A stretch of DNA of 5,764 bases, from NCBI GenBank assembly GCA_024643595.1, contig JAHEMS010000251.1, positions 1 through 5,764 on the forward strand. The letters are read 5' to 3'. Origin of the DNA: Bacteroidota bacterium. Its GTDB lineage: Bacteria; Bacteroidota; Bacteroidia; Cytophagales; Cyclobacteriaceae. Shown here piece after piece: positions 1 through 5,371 of the stretch (position 1 is its first letter; each line of letters opens with the position of its first letter). Made by a program: the position numbers and the translations under genes. The notes beneath the pieces are model-generated. The model ran no database searches, was not told where the DNA came from, and saw only the letters and a program-made list of their open reading frames with translations.

Positions 1-1665
1 CTGAGCAGAACTGTAGCGGCAATAGATGGTGAGACCGGTGAAACATTATGGACATTTAGATTTGACGAAGAGGCACGCAAGGCATACGTGCCAAGGCAGA
101 ATTCAGGCAGAGGAGTCGCCTATTGGCAGTCTCCGGAAAAGGGAAAGGACCGGATTATTTTCATTACTGCGGGATTTCAGATGGTCGCACTAAATGCTAA
201 AACCGGAAATTTAATTACTGATTTCGGAAATAATGGAGTAGTCGATTTAAAAAAAGGGCTAGGTTCAAAGGTTGACCCTTTAACGGCAACGGTGGGTTCA
301 ACTTCCCCACCAATAATAGTTAACGATGTTATCATTATGGGTGCATCTTTTCCAGTGGGCCTCGCGCCTGTTTCCAAAAATCAAGTGAGGGGAGACATCA
401 TGGGTTATGATGTGATAACAGGTAAGCAGCTGTGGATTTTTCATACCATACCACAGGAAGGAGAAGAGGGTAATGAAACCTGGGAACAAGAGAGTTGGAA
501 ATATACTGGCAATGTCAGCGCCTGGGCACCTCTTACTGCCGATCCGGAATTAGGTTATGTTTATCTTCCATTGGAAGCCGCCACAGGAGATTTCTATGGC
601 GGTCATCGTCCGGGAAATAATTTGTTTTCACAGAGCCTGGTTTGCTTAGATGCTAAAACAGGCAAAAAAGTGTGGCACTATCAGTTGATTCATCATGATA
701 TTTGGGATTATGATTTGCCTGCACCTCCTATTCTCGCAAACTTAAACGTTGATGGGAAACCAATTAAAGCAGTAGTTCAAGTAACAAAACAAGCATTTGC
801 TTATGTGTTTGATAGAGTTACAGGAAAACCAGTTTGGCCAATTGAAGAGCGTCAAGTACCACCAAGTGACGTAAGTGGAGAATGGACTTCACCTACGCAG
901 CCTTTTCCAACAAAGCCAGCAGCTTTCGATAGGCAGGGTTATTCGGATGATATTTTGGTGGACTTTACTCCGGAAATAAAAAAACAGGCCTTAAAAATTG
1001 TAAGCCAATATAAAAAAGGACCACTTTATACACCAGTGAGTATTTATAATCCGCCAAATAATCTGGGCACGTTAATGCTTCCTGATGCGGTAGGTGGTGC
1101 AAACTGGCAGGGGGGTGTTCTTGACCCTGAAACTGGGATTCTTTATGTTTCCTCGAGTACAGCTTTAAGACCAATTAGCTTAGAGGCCGCTCCTGAATTG
1201 TCAGATATGGATTACATCGCTTACGAAGAAAGTTCCAGAATTGGACCTTTTGGATTGCCTTTGGTAAAGCCACCCTATGGAAGAATTACTGCAATTAATT
1301 TAAATTCAGGTGATCACCTATGGATGGTACCCAATGCGGATACTCCAGATTGGATAAAAGATAATCCTGCATTAAAAGGAATTGAAATTCCTCGCACTGG
1401 TTTACCTGACCGCGTAGGAATGTTAGTAACTAAAACCCTTTTATTTGCTGGTGAAGGTGCTGGATTATATGGGTCAGATGGTGGCGGTGGCAATAAAATC
1501 AGATCTTACGATAAACTAACCGGTAAAATTATTTCAGAGTTAGCATTGCCATCAAATCAATGCGGCTTACCCATGACGTATTCGATCAATAGAAAACAAT
1601 ATATTGTGTTAGCGGTTGGGGCCCCCGGACATCCGGGCGAACTGGTCGCGCTATCTCTTGAATAA
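1..1665 (+). CDS. PQQ-dependent dehydrogenase, glucose/quinate/shikimate type (5' partial)
   Basis: The reading frame is open from base 1 and ends at TAA 1663-1665, giving 554 residues of a larger protein; the GTG at 88 is an internal valine, not the start. Seen: repeated beta-propeller blade motifs of the type D-x-x-TG-x-x-x-W near residues 9-17, 138-145, 218-225 and 271-279, all counted from the first codon in the window. The motif HHDIWDYDLPAPP (231-243) is the family signature and includes the position of the proposed catalytic aspartate of E. coli membrane glucose dehydrogenase. VTK (261-263) carries the lysine thought to contact PQQ, and GGANWQGG (365-372) and the late GEGAGLYGSDGGGG segment also fit. 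Known: these quinoproteins oxidise sugars or polyols in the periplasm with PQQ and pass electrons to quinone. No CxxCH haem motif is visible, so this is not a quinohaemoprotein in the part seen. Whether N-terminal membrane helices exist lies outside the window. Substrate is not assignable. The hydrolase gene follows 28 bases later, probably in the same operon. Confidence 0.93.
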   Translation: MSRTVAAIDGETGETLWTFRFDEEARKAYVPRQNSGRGVAYWQSPEKGKDRIIFITAGFQMVALNAKTGNLITDFGNNGVVDLKKGLGSKVDPLTATVGSTSPPIIVNDVIIMGASFPVGLAPVSKNQVRGDIMGYDVITGKQLWIFHTIPQEGEEGNETWEQESWKYTGNVSAWAPLTADPELGYVYLPLEAATGDFYGGHRPGNNLFSQSLVCLDAKTGKKVWHYQLIHHDIWDYDLPAPPILANLNVDGKPIKAVVQVTKQAFAYVFDRVTGKPVWPIEERQVPPSDVSGEWTSPTQPFPTKPAAFDRQGYSDDILVDFTPEIKKQALKIVSQYKKGPLYTPVSIYNPPNNLGTLMLPDAVGGANWQGGVLDPETGILYVSSSTALRPISLEAAPELSDMDYIAYEESSRIGPFGLPLVKPPYGRITAINLNSGDHLWMVPNADTPDWIKDNPALKGIEIPRTGLPDRVGMLVTKTLLFAGEGAGLYGSDGGGGNKIRSYDKLTGKIISELALPSNQCGLPMTYSINRKQYIVLAVGAPGHPGELVALSLE

Positions 1666-1693
1666 GAATATTTATCCATTTAGTATTTGATGC

Positions 1694-2497
1694 ATGCCAC
1701 AGGTTTGCTTTAATAACTCTACCCTCTATTTCCAAAAAACCGGTTACGGAAACAGATCATTGCTTCTCTTTCCTGGATTTGGTCAGGAACACGAAAACTT
1801 TAAAGCCCTGACTGATGCCCTGTCAACTTATTACACTATCTATTCCTTTGATCTTTTCTTTCATGGAAATAGCCAATGGAACCACGGCGAATTACCCCTG
1901 AAGAAAGAAATGTGGAAGGAAATTATTTTGCGATTTCTAAGAGAGACTGGGATCGATAAATTTAATGCGCTGGGCTTCAGTATGGGTTGCAAGTTTGCGC
2001 TCGCGACGCTGGAACTATTTCCTAGAAACATTGAATATGTTTATCTTCTCGCTCCAGACGGCATCAGAACCAGCTTTTGGTATAATCTTGCAACCCAAAC
2101 ATTATTGGCACGTAAATTTTTTAAAAGCATGATCCTAAAACCCGGCCGCTTTTACTTTATAACATCCATTCTTAAAACGCTTCATCTTCTGGATAAATAT
2201 TTACTTCGATTTACGGAATTGCAAATGGAGACGCAGGAAAAACGTGAGCGCGTATACTATTCGTGGGTAGTATTCCGTCACCTTAATTTTGATATGAAAA
2301 AAATAGCCACGATGATTAATGATCATGGCATCCAGCTCATCGTAATTATAGGCAAGAACGATAAGGTGATCCCAATACAAAATATGCAATTCCTGCTACG
2401 ATATTTACCTAAACAACATTTGCACATTTTGGATACAGGCCATCATGGTGTAATTAATCGTTGTATTCCCGCAATAATAGCCTCTATAACTCGATGA
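1694..2497 (+). CDS. Alpha/beta hydrolase
   Basis: The product has 267 residues, a normal length for a single-domain alpha/beta hydrolase. Seen: an oxyanion-hole type segment FPGFGQ (26-31), DLFFHGNS (53-60) in the place of the usual D-x-x-GHG-x-S strand, and the nucleophile elbow GFSMG (94-98) with Ser96. An acid is likely at Asp223 in GKNDKVIP, and a C-terminal histidine at His250 or His251 in GHHG. The full Ser-Asp-His set is therefore present. The middle (about 123-200) is rich in aromatic and basic residues and probably forms the lid. There is no signal peptide, so it should be cytosolic. ATG 1694 is well constrained, because an in-frame TGA lies at 1688-1690. Substrate cannot be inferred; esterase, lactonase and other small-molecule hydrolases all share this layout. 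A lactonase acting on the dehydrogenase's sugar lactone is a tempting but unproven link. It lies 28 bases after the dehydrogenase and 38 bases before the lysine-rich microprotein gene. Confidence 0.9.
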   Translation: MPQVCFNNSTLYFQKTGYGNRSLLLFPGFGQEHENFKALTDALSTYYTIYSFDLFFHGNSQWNHGELPLKKEMWKEIILRFLRETGIDKFNALGFSMGCKFALATLELFPRNIEYVYLLAPDGIRTSFWYNLATQTLLARKFFKSMILKPGRFYFITSILKTLHLLDKYLLRFTELQMETQEKRERVYYSWVVFRHLNFDMKKIATMINDHGIQLIVIIGKNDKVIPIQNMQFLLRYLPKQHLHILDTGHHGVINRCIPAIIASITR

Positions 2498-2535
2498 TTT
2501 TTTTATTACTTTTATATCATTAAAACTTTACTACT

Positions 2536-2637
2536 ATGTCAAAAGGAATGGATCGTAAGAAAGACGAAAAGAAGAAGCCCACTAAAACGCTAAAAGAAAA
2601 GAGGGCTGAAAAGAAAGCAAAGAAAGCGAATCACTAA
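2536..2637 (+). CDS. Lysine-rich microprotein, 33 residues
   Basis: A 34-codon ORF runs from ATG 2536 to TAA 2635-2637. Thirteen of 33 residues are lysine and two are arginine. The start MSKGMDRKK and the later KTLKEKRAEKKAKK block resemble a family of very short, conserved, uncharacterised lysine-rich proteins that I recall from many bacterial genomes; this is from memory and not searched. The protein is highly charged, has no hydrophobic segment and is probably disordered or helical, with alternating K/E. Nucleic-acid or ribosome binding would fit the charge but is only inference. It sits 38 bases after the hydrolase and ends inside a perfect hairpin (2626-2647), followed by an intrinsic terminator. 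The gene is therefore the last of the unit, or a separate short transcript. A separate promoter is not clear; TACTTTTA near 2509 is only a near match to the Bacteroidota -7 element. Confidence 0.72.
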   Translation: MSKGMDRKKDEKKKPTKTLKEKRAEKKAKKANH

Positions 2638-2647
2638 TCTGATTCGC
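2626..2647 (+). other. Perfect hairpin spanning the microprotein stop codon
   Basis: GCGAATCA (2626-2633) and TGATTCGC (2640-2647) are exact reverse complements, forming an 8-bp stem with a 6-base loop. The left arm is the last coding codons and the loop contains the TAA. No T-run follows directly, so it is not itself a typical terminator. It lies 13 bases before the terminator stem, making a tandem hairpin 3' end that could protect the message or affect termination of translation. Confidence 0.6.
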
Positions 2648-2660
2648 ACCTAAGAAAACG

Positions 2661-2694
2661 AGCGTCCGATCAATCATATCGGGCGCTTTTTTTT
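2661..2694 (+). terminator. Rho-independent terminator after the dehydrogenase-hydrolase-microprotein unit
   Basis: The left arm AGCGTCCGAT (2661-2670) pairs with ATCGGGCGCT (2678-2687) in a 10-bp stem with one G-T wobble. The loop has 7 bases, and eight T follow (2687-2694). It lies 23 bases after the microprotein stop codon and closes the first transcription unit. Confidence 0.92.
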
Positions 2695-2999
2695 GGCAAC
2701 GTGTTTTTTAACTTGTACATAAAGCTGGAAAACTCAATTAGCAAAATATACCAGGTCGGTTTATCCGATTTTAGCACTCGATGGATTAGTATCCAAATTT
2801 CCTTTTTGAATTCCCCAGATATTCCGACCGATTCCTAATAATTAATAAATTATAATCTTTCAAAATAACGATGAATGGTAGTGCCAATTGCTAAAATTAA
2901 ATTTAACAATTGTTGAGTCCTATCACTCTCGTGTTGACTTGTGACTTTCACAAATCCTTCGGATTATTAAGTCGTCAATAAGTCCCCAATTCGAAACAC
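2695..2999. other. Gene-free spacer upstream of the sigma-factor gene
   Basis: About 305 bases with no credible ORF. It holds a 10-bp perfect palindrome AACAATTGTT (2905-2914), an AT-rich run near 2835-2865, and a small 5-bp inverted repeat AATCC-TTC-GGATT (2953-2965). It must contain the promoter of the sigma-factor gene, but no copy of the Bacteroidota TAnnTTTG element is present. The promoter is therefore either degenerate or read by an alternative sigma factor, possibly by the product of this operon itself (inference). Confidence 0.5.
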
Positions 3000-3560
3000 A
3001 TGACGGACGATGAAATCCGCAAAGAGCACGACATCATTGAGAAATCCAAAAAGGATCCTCACGCATTTGGTGATATCTATGAAAAATATTTTGATCAGAT
3101 TTTCAATTATATTTTGCGGCAAACGGGAGATGATGAACTAGCCGGTGACCTGTGCTCACAAACTTTTGTGAATGCCCTGAATAATTTATCCCGCTATGAA
3201 TTTCGTGGATTCCCATTTTCTTCGTGGCTTTATAAAGTCGCAGGTAATGAGGTAAATAAACATTATCGCAAACATCGAGGAAAAATAATTTTCAGTATTG
3301 AGGAATTAAAAGTACGCGAATTGATGGAACAAACCAGTGATGACTGGGATGAAGAATTGATTGAGCGATTGATCCAGTATATGAATGAGTTACCAACTGA
3401 AATGATTCAAGTGCTTGAATTACGCTTTTTCGAAGACAAAGATTTTAGAGAAATAGCATTTATTCTGGATATAACTGAAAGCGGTGCGAAAATGCGCACT
3501 TACAGGGCATTGGATAAACTGAGAACCAATTTCAACCTTAAAATGAAATACGATGGGTAA
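3000..3560 (+). CDS. RNA polymerase sigma factor, ECF type (sigma-70 family)
   Basis: The product has 186 residues, typical for a two-domain ECF sigma factor. Seen: a region 2 domain from about 20 to 92 (DPHAFGDIYEKYF, then FRGFPFSSWLYKVAGNEVNKHYRK), covering the core-binding and -10-recognition helices. A short acidic linker follows (about 108-120). The region 4 helix-turn-helix lies at about 121-178 (ELPTEMIQVLELRFFEDKDF, then a REIAFILDITESGAKMRTYRA-type recognition segment). Region 1 and the sigma-3 domain are absent, as in the ECF class. ATG 3000 is the only possible start, because TAA 2979-2981 is in frame just upstream. The last 8 bases overlap the next gene, which implies translational coupling and a linked function. 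The signal sensed and the regulon cannot be read from the sequence. No zinc-finger or FecR-type anti-sigma gene follows, which is the usual arrangement for many ECF groups. Confidence 0.93.
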   Translation: MTDDEIRKEHDIIEKSKKDPHAFGDIYEKYFDQIFNYILRQTGDDELAGDLCSQTFVNALNNLSRYEFRGFPFSSWLYKVAGNEVNKHYRKHRGKIIFSIEELKVRELMEQTSDDWDEELIERLIQYMNELPTEMIQVLELRFFEDKDFREIAFILDITESGAKMRTYRALDKLRTNFNLKMKYDG

Positions 3561-3810
3561 GCATGAAATCCGTCTACGAAAGCAACGCTTTACAACACGC
3601 GGCAGCGAGAGGTTCCGTAATTATGGATCTGTCCTCAAACAACATGAAGAGGAGAAAAGGATAAAAGTCATTATTAAAATATTTACTTATTTTCTGATCA
3701 TCGCTGCCTTAATATTGATTTTCGCTGTAGTCACTCGATGGGAGCAAAACCAAGATAAAACAGCCAATAATACATCTGTTACAATCAATGGCAATCCCCA
3801 AACTAAATAA
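3553..3810 (+). CDS. Small single-pass membrane protein overlapping the sigma-factor gene; possible regulator of it
   Basis: The product has 85 residues. ATG 3553 lies inside the end of the sigma gene (8-base overlap, different frame), a strong sign of a real, coupled gene. The N-terminal 38 residues are very basic and polar, for example RLRKQRF near 7-13 and RFRNYG near 20-25, then a charged HEEEKRIK stretch. One hydrophobic segment spans about 39-60, followed by a short polar tail rich in N, T and Q. By the positive-inside rule the basic end is cytoplasmic and the last 25 or so residues are periplasmic. I recognise no named domain: it lacks the zinc-binding HxxxCxxC of ZAS anti-sigma factors and is far shorter than FecR-type proteins. 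A role as a membrane anchor or anti-sigma factor for the upstream protein is inferred from the overlap and topology only. Confidence 0.85.
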   Translation: MGKHEIRLRKQRFTTRGSERFRNYGSVLKQHEEEKRIKVIIKIFTYFLIIAALILIFAVVTRWEQNQDKTANNTSVTINGNPQTK

Positions 3811-3850
3811 GGGCCTAATAGATTGATTTACATTCTCGTAAATAGCCACA

Positions 3851-3904
3851 AATTCCCAAAATAAGACTCTTGATTATCAAAAAAGCTCTTATTTGAGGGA
3901 AATT
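3851..3904. repeat. Long imperfect inverted repeat after the sigma/membrane-protein operon
   Basis: The arms are 3851-3866 and 3887-3904. Bases 3859-3866 (AAATAAGA) pair perfectly with 3887-3894. Then, across a small internal loop, CCC (3855-3857) pairs with GGG (3897-3899), and AATT (3851-3854) pairs with 3900-3904 around one bulged A. This gives about 15 bp closed by a 20-base loop. TTTT occurs at 3910-3913, five bases after the stem. It may be a weak terminator or 3'-end stabiliser of the operon; the short T-run keeps this tentative. It is the only notable structure between 3811 and 3975. Confidence 0.5.
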
Positions 3905-3975
3905 AAGCCTTTTCACTTTCAGGCATATTATTTTCTATTGAAATGCTTATAAACCAATAATACATACTAATAATT

Positions 3976-4101
3976 ATGCCCCGAAAAGCTAATCAAAAAA
4001 GAATCAAACCAGTCGTGAATAAATTCCTTCAGATGCTAATGAGAAAGACTGAGTCCGACAAGCGAATTGCGATATACGGACATGATCCATTTAAAAATTA
4101 A
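3976..4101 (+). CDS. Small basic hypothetical protein, 41 residues
   Basis: A 42-codon ORF runs from ATG 3976 to TAA 4099-4101. The product starts MPRKANQKRIKP, contains a short amphipathic stretch VVNKFLQMLMRK (13-24) and ends in YGHDPFKN. It is strongly basic (11 K/R against 3 acidic residues) with no membrane segment. I do not recognise the family. Support for a real gene is moderate: it fills the gap between the preceding hairpin and the PEP-barrel gene, lies on the same strand 44 bases before that gene, has no competing ORF, and reads like protein rather than low-complexity sequence. No ribosome binding site is seen, which is not informative in this phylum. It could instead be an untranslated leader of the PEP-barrel gene. 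Confidence 0.45.
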   Translation: MPRKANQKRIKPVVNKFLQMLMRKTESDKRIAIYGHDPFKN

Positions 4102-4145
4102 CATTCCAGCACTATTAATAAACTGCAACCACAAACAAAAATAAA

Positions 4146-4946
4146 ATGAAAACAGAAATCAGATTAGCCTTGGATAGAGAAGTGCCAGAACAATTTGTAA
4201 TCAACAATGTAGGCGGTGTTGGTATGGTTAAAAGTGAAAAAACCAATCATCCTCAATACATCACCATACCTAATAGAATGGAAGAAAACAGAGCGTACCT
4301 CTCAACAATTTGTGAACTGTTCCAGGAAAAGCCGGTGTGGTACCGAACAGACGATACTCCCACCTATCGCGCCAATAAGCTGGAAGGCACTGAAAAAATT
4401 ATTAATGAAGAAAATCCATTAATGGGCTTACGTGGAATGCGCCGGTCGCTGCACTTTGTTGATACTTTTAGAAAAGAATTAGAAATGTTCCTGGAGGTTC
4501 AGACTAGAAATAAGAATTTAAATCTGCTCTTGCCTGTTGTGCACGATAAATCACAGATCATTGAAGCTCAGCAAATTCTAAAAGGGTATAATTATAATGG
4601 TAAATTAGGTATGATGCTGGAGATTCCATCAGCTGTACTAACGGTTAACGAATTTATCGACCTTGGCGTAAACTATTTCATGATTGGTGTGAATGATCTG
4701 ACTTCGTTTACTCATGGTATTAGCCGAAGAGACAATTCGGTAAAAGATCACATCAATTATCGCCACGATGCGATGACTTTTTTATTCAACCACCTAAAAA
4801 AATATCATAACGATTCAATCGAAATTGTAATCGGTGGTGAGGTGGCGGATAATATTGAATACTATGAATCCTTTGAGTTTAATGCCATCGCAGTTCCTTA
4901 TAAAAATATTCACAATGCCATGGAATTGGCTGAAGTAATAAAATAG
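4146..4946 (+). CDS. Stand-alone PEP-utilising-enzyme C-terminal (TIM-barrel) domain protein
   Basis: All 266 residues correspond to the PEP/pyruvate-binding barrel of enzyme I, PEP synthase and pyruvate phosphate dikinase. The nucleotide-binding domain and the swivelling phospho-His domain are absent. Seen, with E. coli enzyme I counterparts by my alignment: GVGMVKSE with Lys29 at Arg296, YRTDDT with Arg67 at Arg332, NPLMGLRGMRRS with Arg96 at Arg358, MLEIPSA with Glu159 at Glu431, and IGVNDLTSFTHGISR with Asn183, Asp184 and Arg194 at Asn454, Asp455 and Arg465. The spacing of these residues matches enzyme I within three residues. Where enzyme I has CGE with the proton-donor Cys502, this protein has GGE (Gly230). 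PEP and Mg binding are therefore plausible, but normal phosphotransfer is doubtful. There is no signal peptide, so it is cytosolic. ATG 4146 follows an in-frame TAA at 4119-4121 and an A-rich leader. It could be a PEP-binding regulator, a lyase of the same superfamily fold, or a partner of domains encoded elsewhere. Confidence 0.88.
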   Translation: MKTEIRLALDREVPEQFVINNVGGVGMVKSEKTNHPQYITIPNRMEENRAYLSTICELFQEKPVWYRTDDTPTYRANKLEGTEKIINEENPLMGLRGMRRSLHFVDTFRKELEMFLEVQTRNKNLNLLLPVVHDKSQIIEAQQILKGYNYNGKLGMMLEIPSAVLTVNEFIDLGVNYFMIGVNDLTSFTHGISRRDNSVKDHINYRHDAMTFLFNHLKKYHNDSIEIVIGGEVADNIEYYESFEFNAIAVPYKNIHNAMELAEVIK

Positions 4947-4968
4947 GTAATTTGTCACAAGCGATACT

Positions 4969-5012
4969 ATCACCAGGTATTCTTTAAAAGAACGAGAAGA
5001 CCTGGTGATTTT
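4969..5012 (+). terminator. Rho-independent terminator after the PEP-barrel gene
   Basis: ATCACCAGGT (4969-4978) and ACCTGGTGAT (5000-5009) are perfect 10-bp inverted repeats. The spacer between them can itself fold (TTCT 4980-4983 with AGAA 4989-4992). TTTT (5009-5012) follows. The T-run is short, but the stem is long and lies 22 bases after the stop codon. Confidence 0.78.
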
Positions 5013-5198
5013 GCGCATCAAAATAGTGCAGTCTAAAAGGTCTTTCCATAGGACTCAGCCTCTTCAAGCCAAACTTATTAATGGTTATGTCTCAACTTTC
5101 ATACCATTCAATTCATCAAAGATGTATTCAGTGTTAGAAACAAGGGTGGATGATCTTATTCAGTGATGACCATGAATTCGCCAAGGGTATGAGAATTT

Positions 5199-5229
5199 TT
5201 TGGTGAAAATCATTTTATAGCTACATTTG
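5199..5229 (+). promoter_or_regulatory. Bacteroidota-type housekeeping promoter for the tRNA gene
   Basis: TTTG (5199-5202) is followed, after 19 bases, by TACATTTG (5222-5229). This is an exact match to the -33 TTTG and -7 TAnnTTTG consensus used by the primary sigma factor of Bacteroides and Flavobacterium. Transcription would start about 5-8 bases downstream, a few bases before the mature tRNA 5' end at 5242. It is the only exact TAnnTTTG promoter found upstream of a gene here, and it supports the phylum assignment. Confidence 0.85.
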
Positions 5230-5241
5230 CAGACCTTTTTA

Positions 5242-5315
5242 GGGCCCGTAGCTTAACTGAATAGAGCATCTGACTACGGATCAGAAGGTTGGGGGTTTGA
5301 ATCCCTCCGGGCCCA
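5242..5315 (+). tRNA. tRNA-Arg (anticodon ACG)
   Basis: A complete 74-base cloverleaf is present. The acceptor stem GGGCCCG (5242-5248) pairs with CGGGCCC (5308-5314), with A5315 as discriminator. The D arm is GCTT (5251-5254) with GAGC (5264-5267). The anticodon stem is TCTGA (5269-5273) with TCAGA (5281-5285), around loop CTACGGA with anticodon ACG at 5276-5278. The variable loop is AGGTT, and the T stem is GGGGG (5291-5295) with CCCTC (5303-5307) around TTTGAAT. CCA is not encoded and must be added. ACG is normally deaminated to ICG by TadA so that it reads CGU, CGC and CGA. Oddity: the D loop reads AACTGAATA where AACTGGATA is usual, and the T loop has TTT where TTC is usual, so G19-C56 appears as A19-U56. 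Confidence 0.95.
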
Positions 5316-5323
5316 CTTTAAAT

Positions 5324-5349
5324 CCTAACTCAAACGGGTTAGGTTTTTT
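5324..5349 (+). terminator. Rho-independent terminator of the tRNA transcript
   Basis: CCTAAC (5324-5329) pairs with GTTAGG (5338-5343). The stem can extend inward by a T-G and a C-G pair (5330-5331 with 5336-5337). Six T follow (5344-5349). It begins 9 bases after the tRNA discriminator base, giving a compact single-gene unit. Confidence 0.85.
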
Positions 5350-5371
5350 ATTTGAAATAAAGGTGGTTCCA

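Noticed and set aside
177..1174. Antisense ORFs at 177-377, 298-489 and 965-1174 opposite the dehydrogenase gene
   Set aside because: They lie fully inside a strongly supported gene and their translations show no motif, so they are shadows of the coding strand.
1681..1689. TAGTATTTG as a -7 promoter element for the hydrolase
   Set aside because: It has three bases, not two, between TA and TTTG, and the implied start site would fall on or after the start codon.
2201..2389. An antisense ORF opposite the hydrolase gene
   Set aside because: It is embedded in a gene with an intact catalytic set, with no independent support.
3553..3810. The 85-residue membrane protein as a classical zinc-finger anti-sigma factor
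   Set aside because: There is no cysteine in the protein, so the HxxxCxxC zinc motif is absent.
4136..4143. CAAAAATA as a reverse-strand TAnnTTTG element
   Set aside because: There is no -33 element at the right distance and no gene on the reverse strand to be driven; A-rich leaders give such matches by chance.
4216..4422. A 68-codon + strand ORF inside the PEP-barrel gene
   Set aside because: It overlaps the conserved barrel in another frame and has no recognisable features.
4815..5021. An antisense ORF across the end of the PEP-barrel gene and its terminator
   Set aside because: It runs through the terminator hairpin and overlaps conserved barrel residues, with no motif.
5085..5159. A reverse-strand open stretch of about 24 codons ending at 5085, considered as an integrase or transposase remnant beside the tRNA
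   Set aside because: It is too short, has no start codon near its upstream end and no recognisable motif. No copy of the tRNA 3' end is visible elsewhere in the window to support an attachment site.
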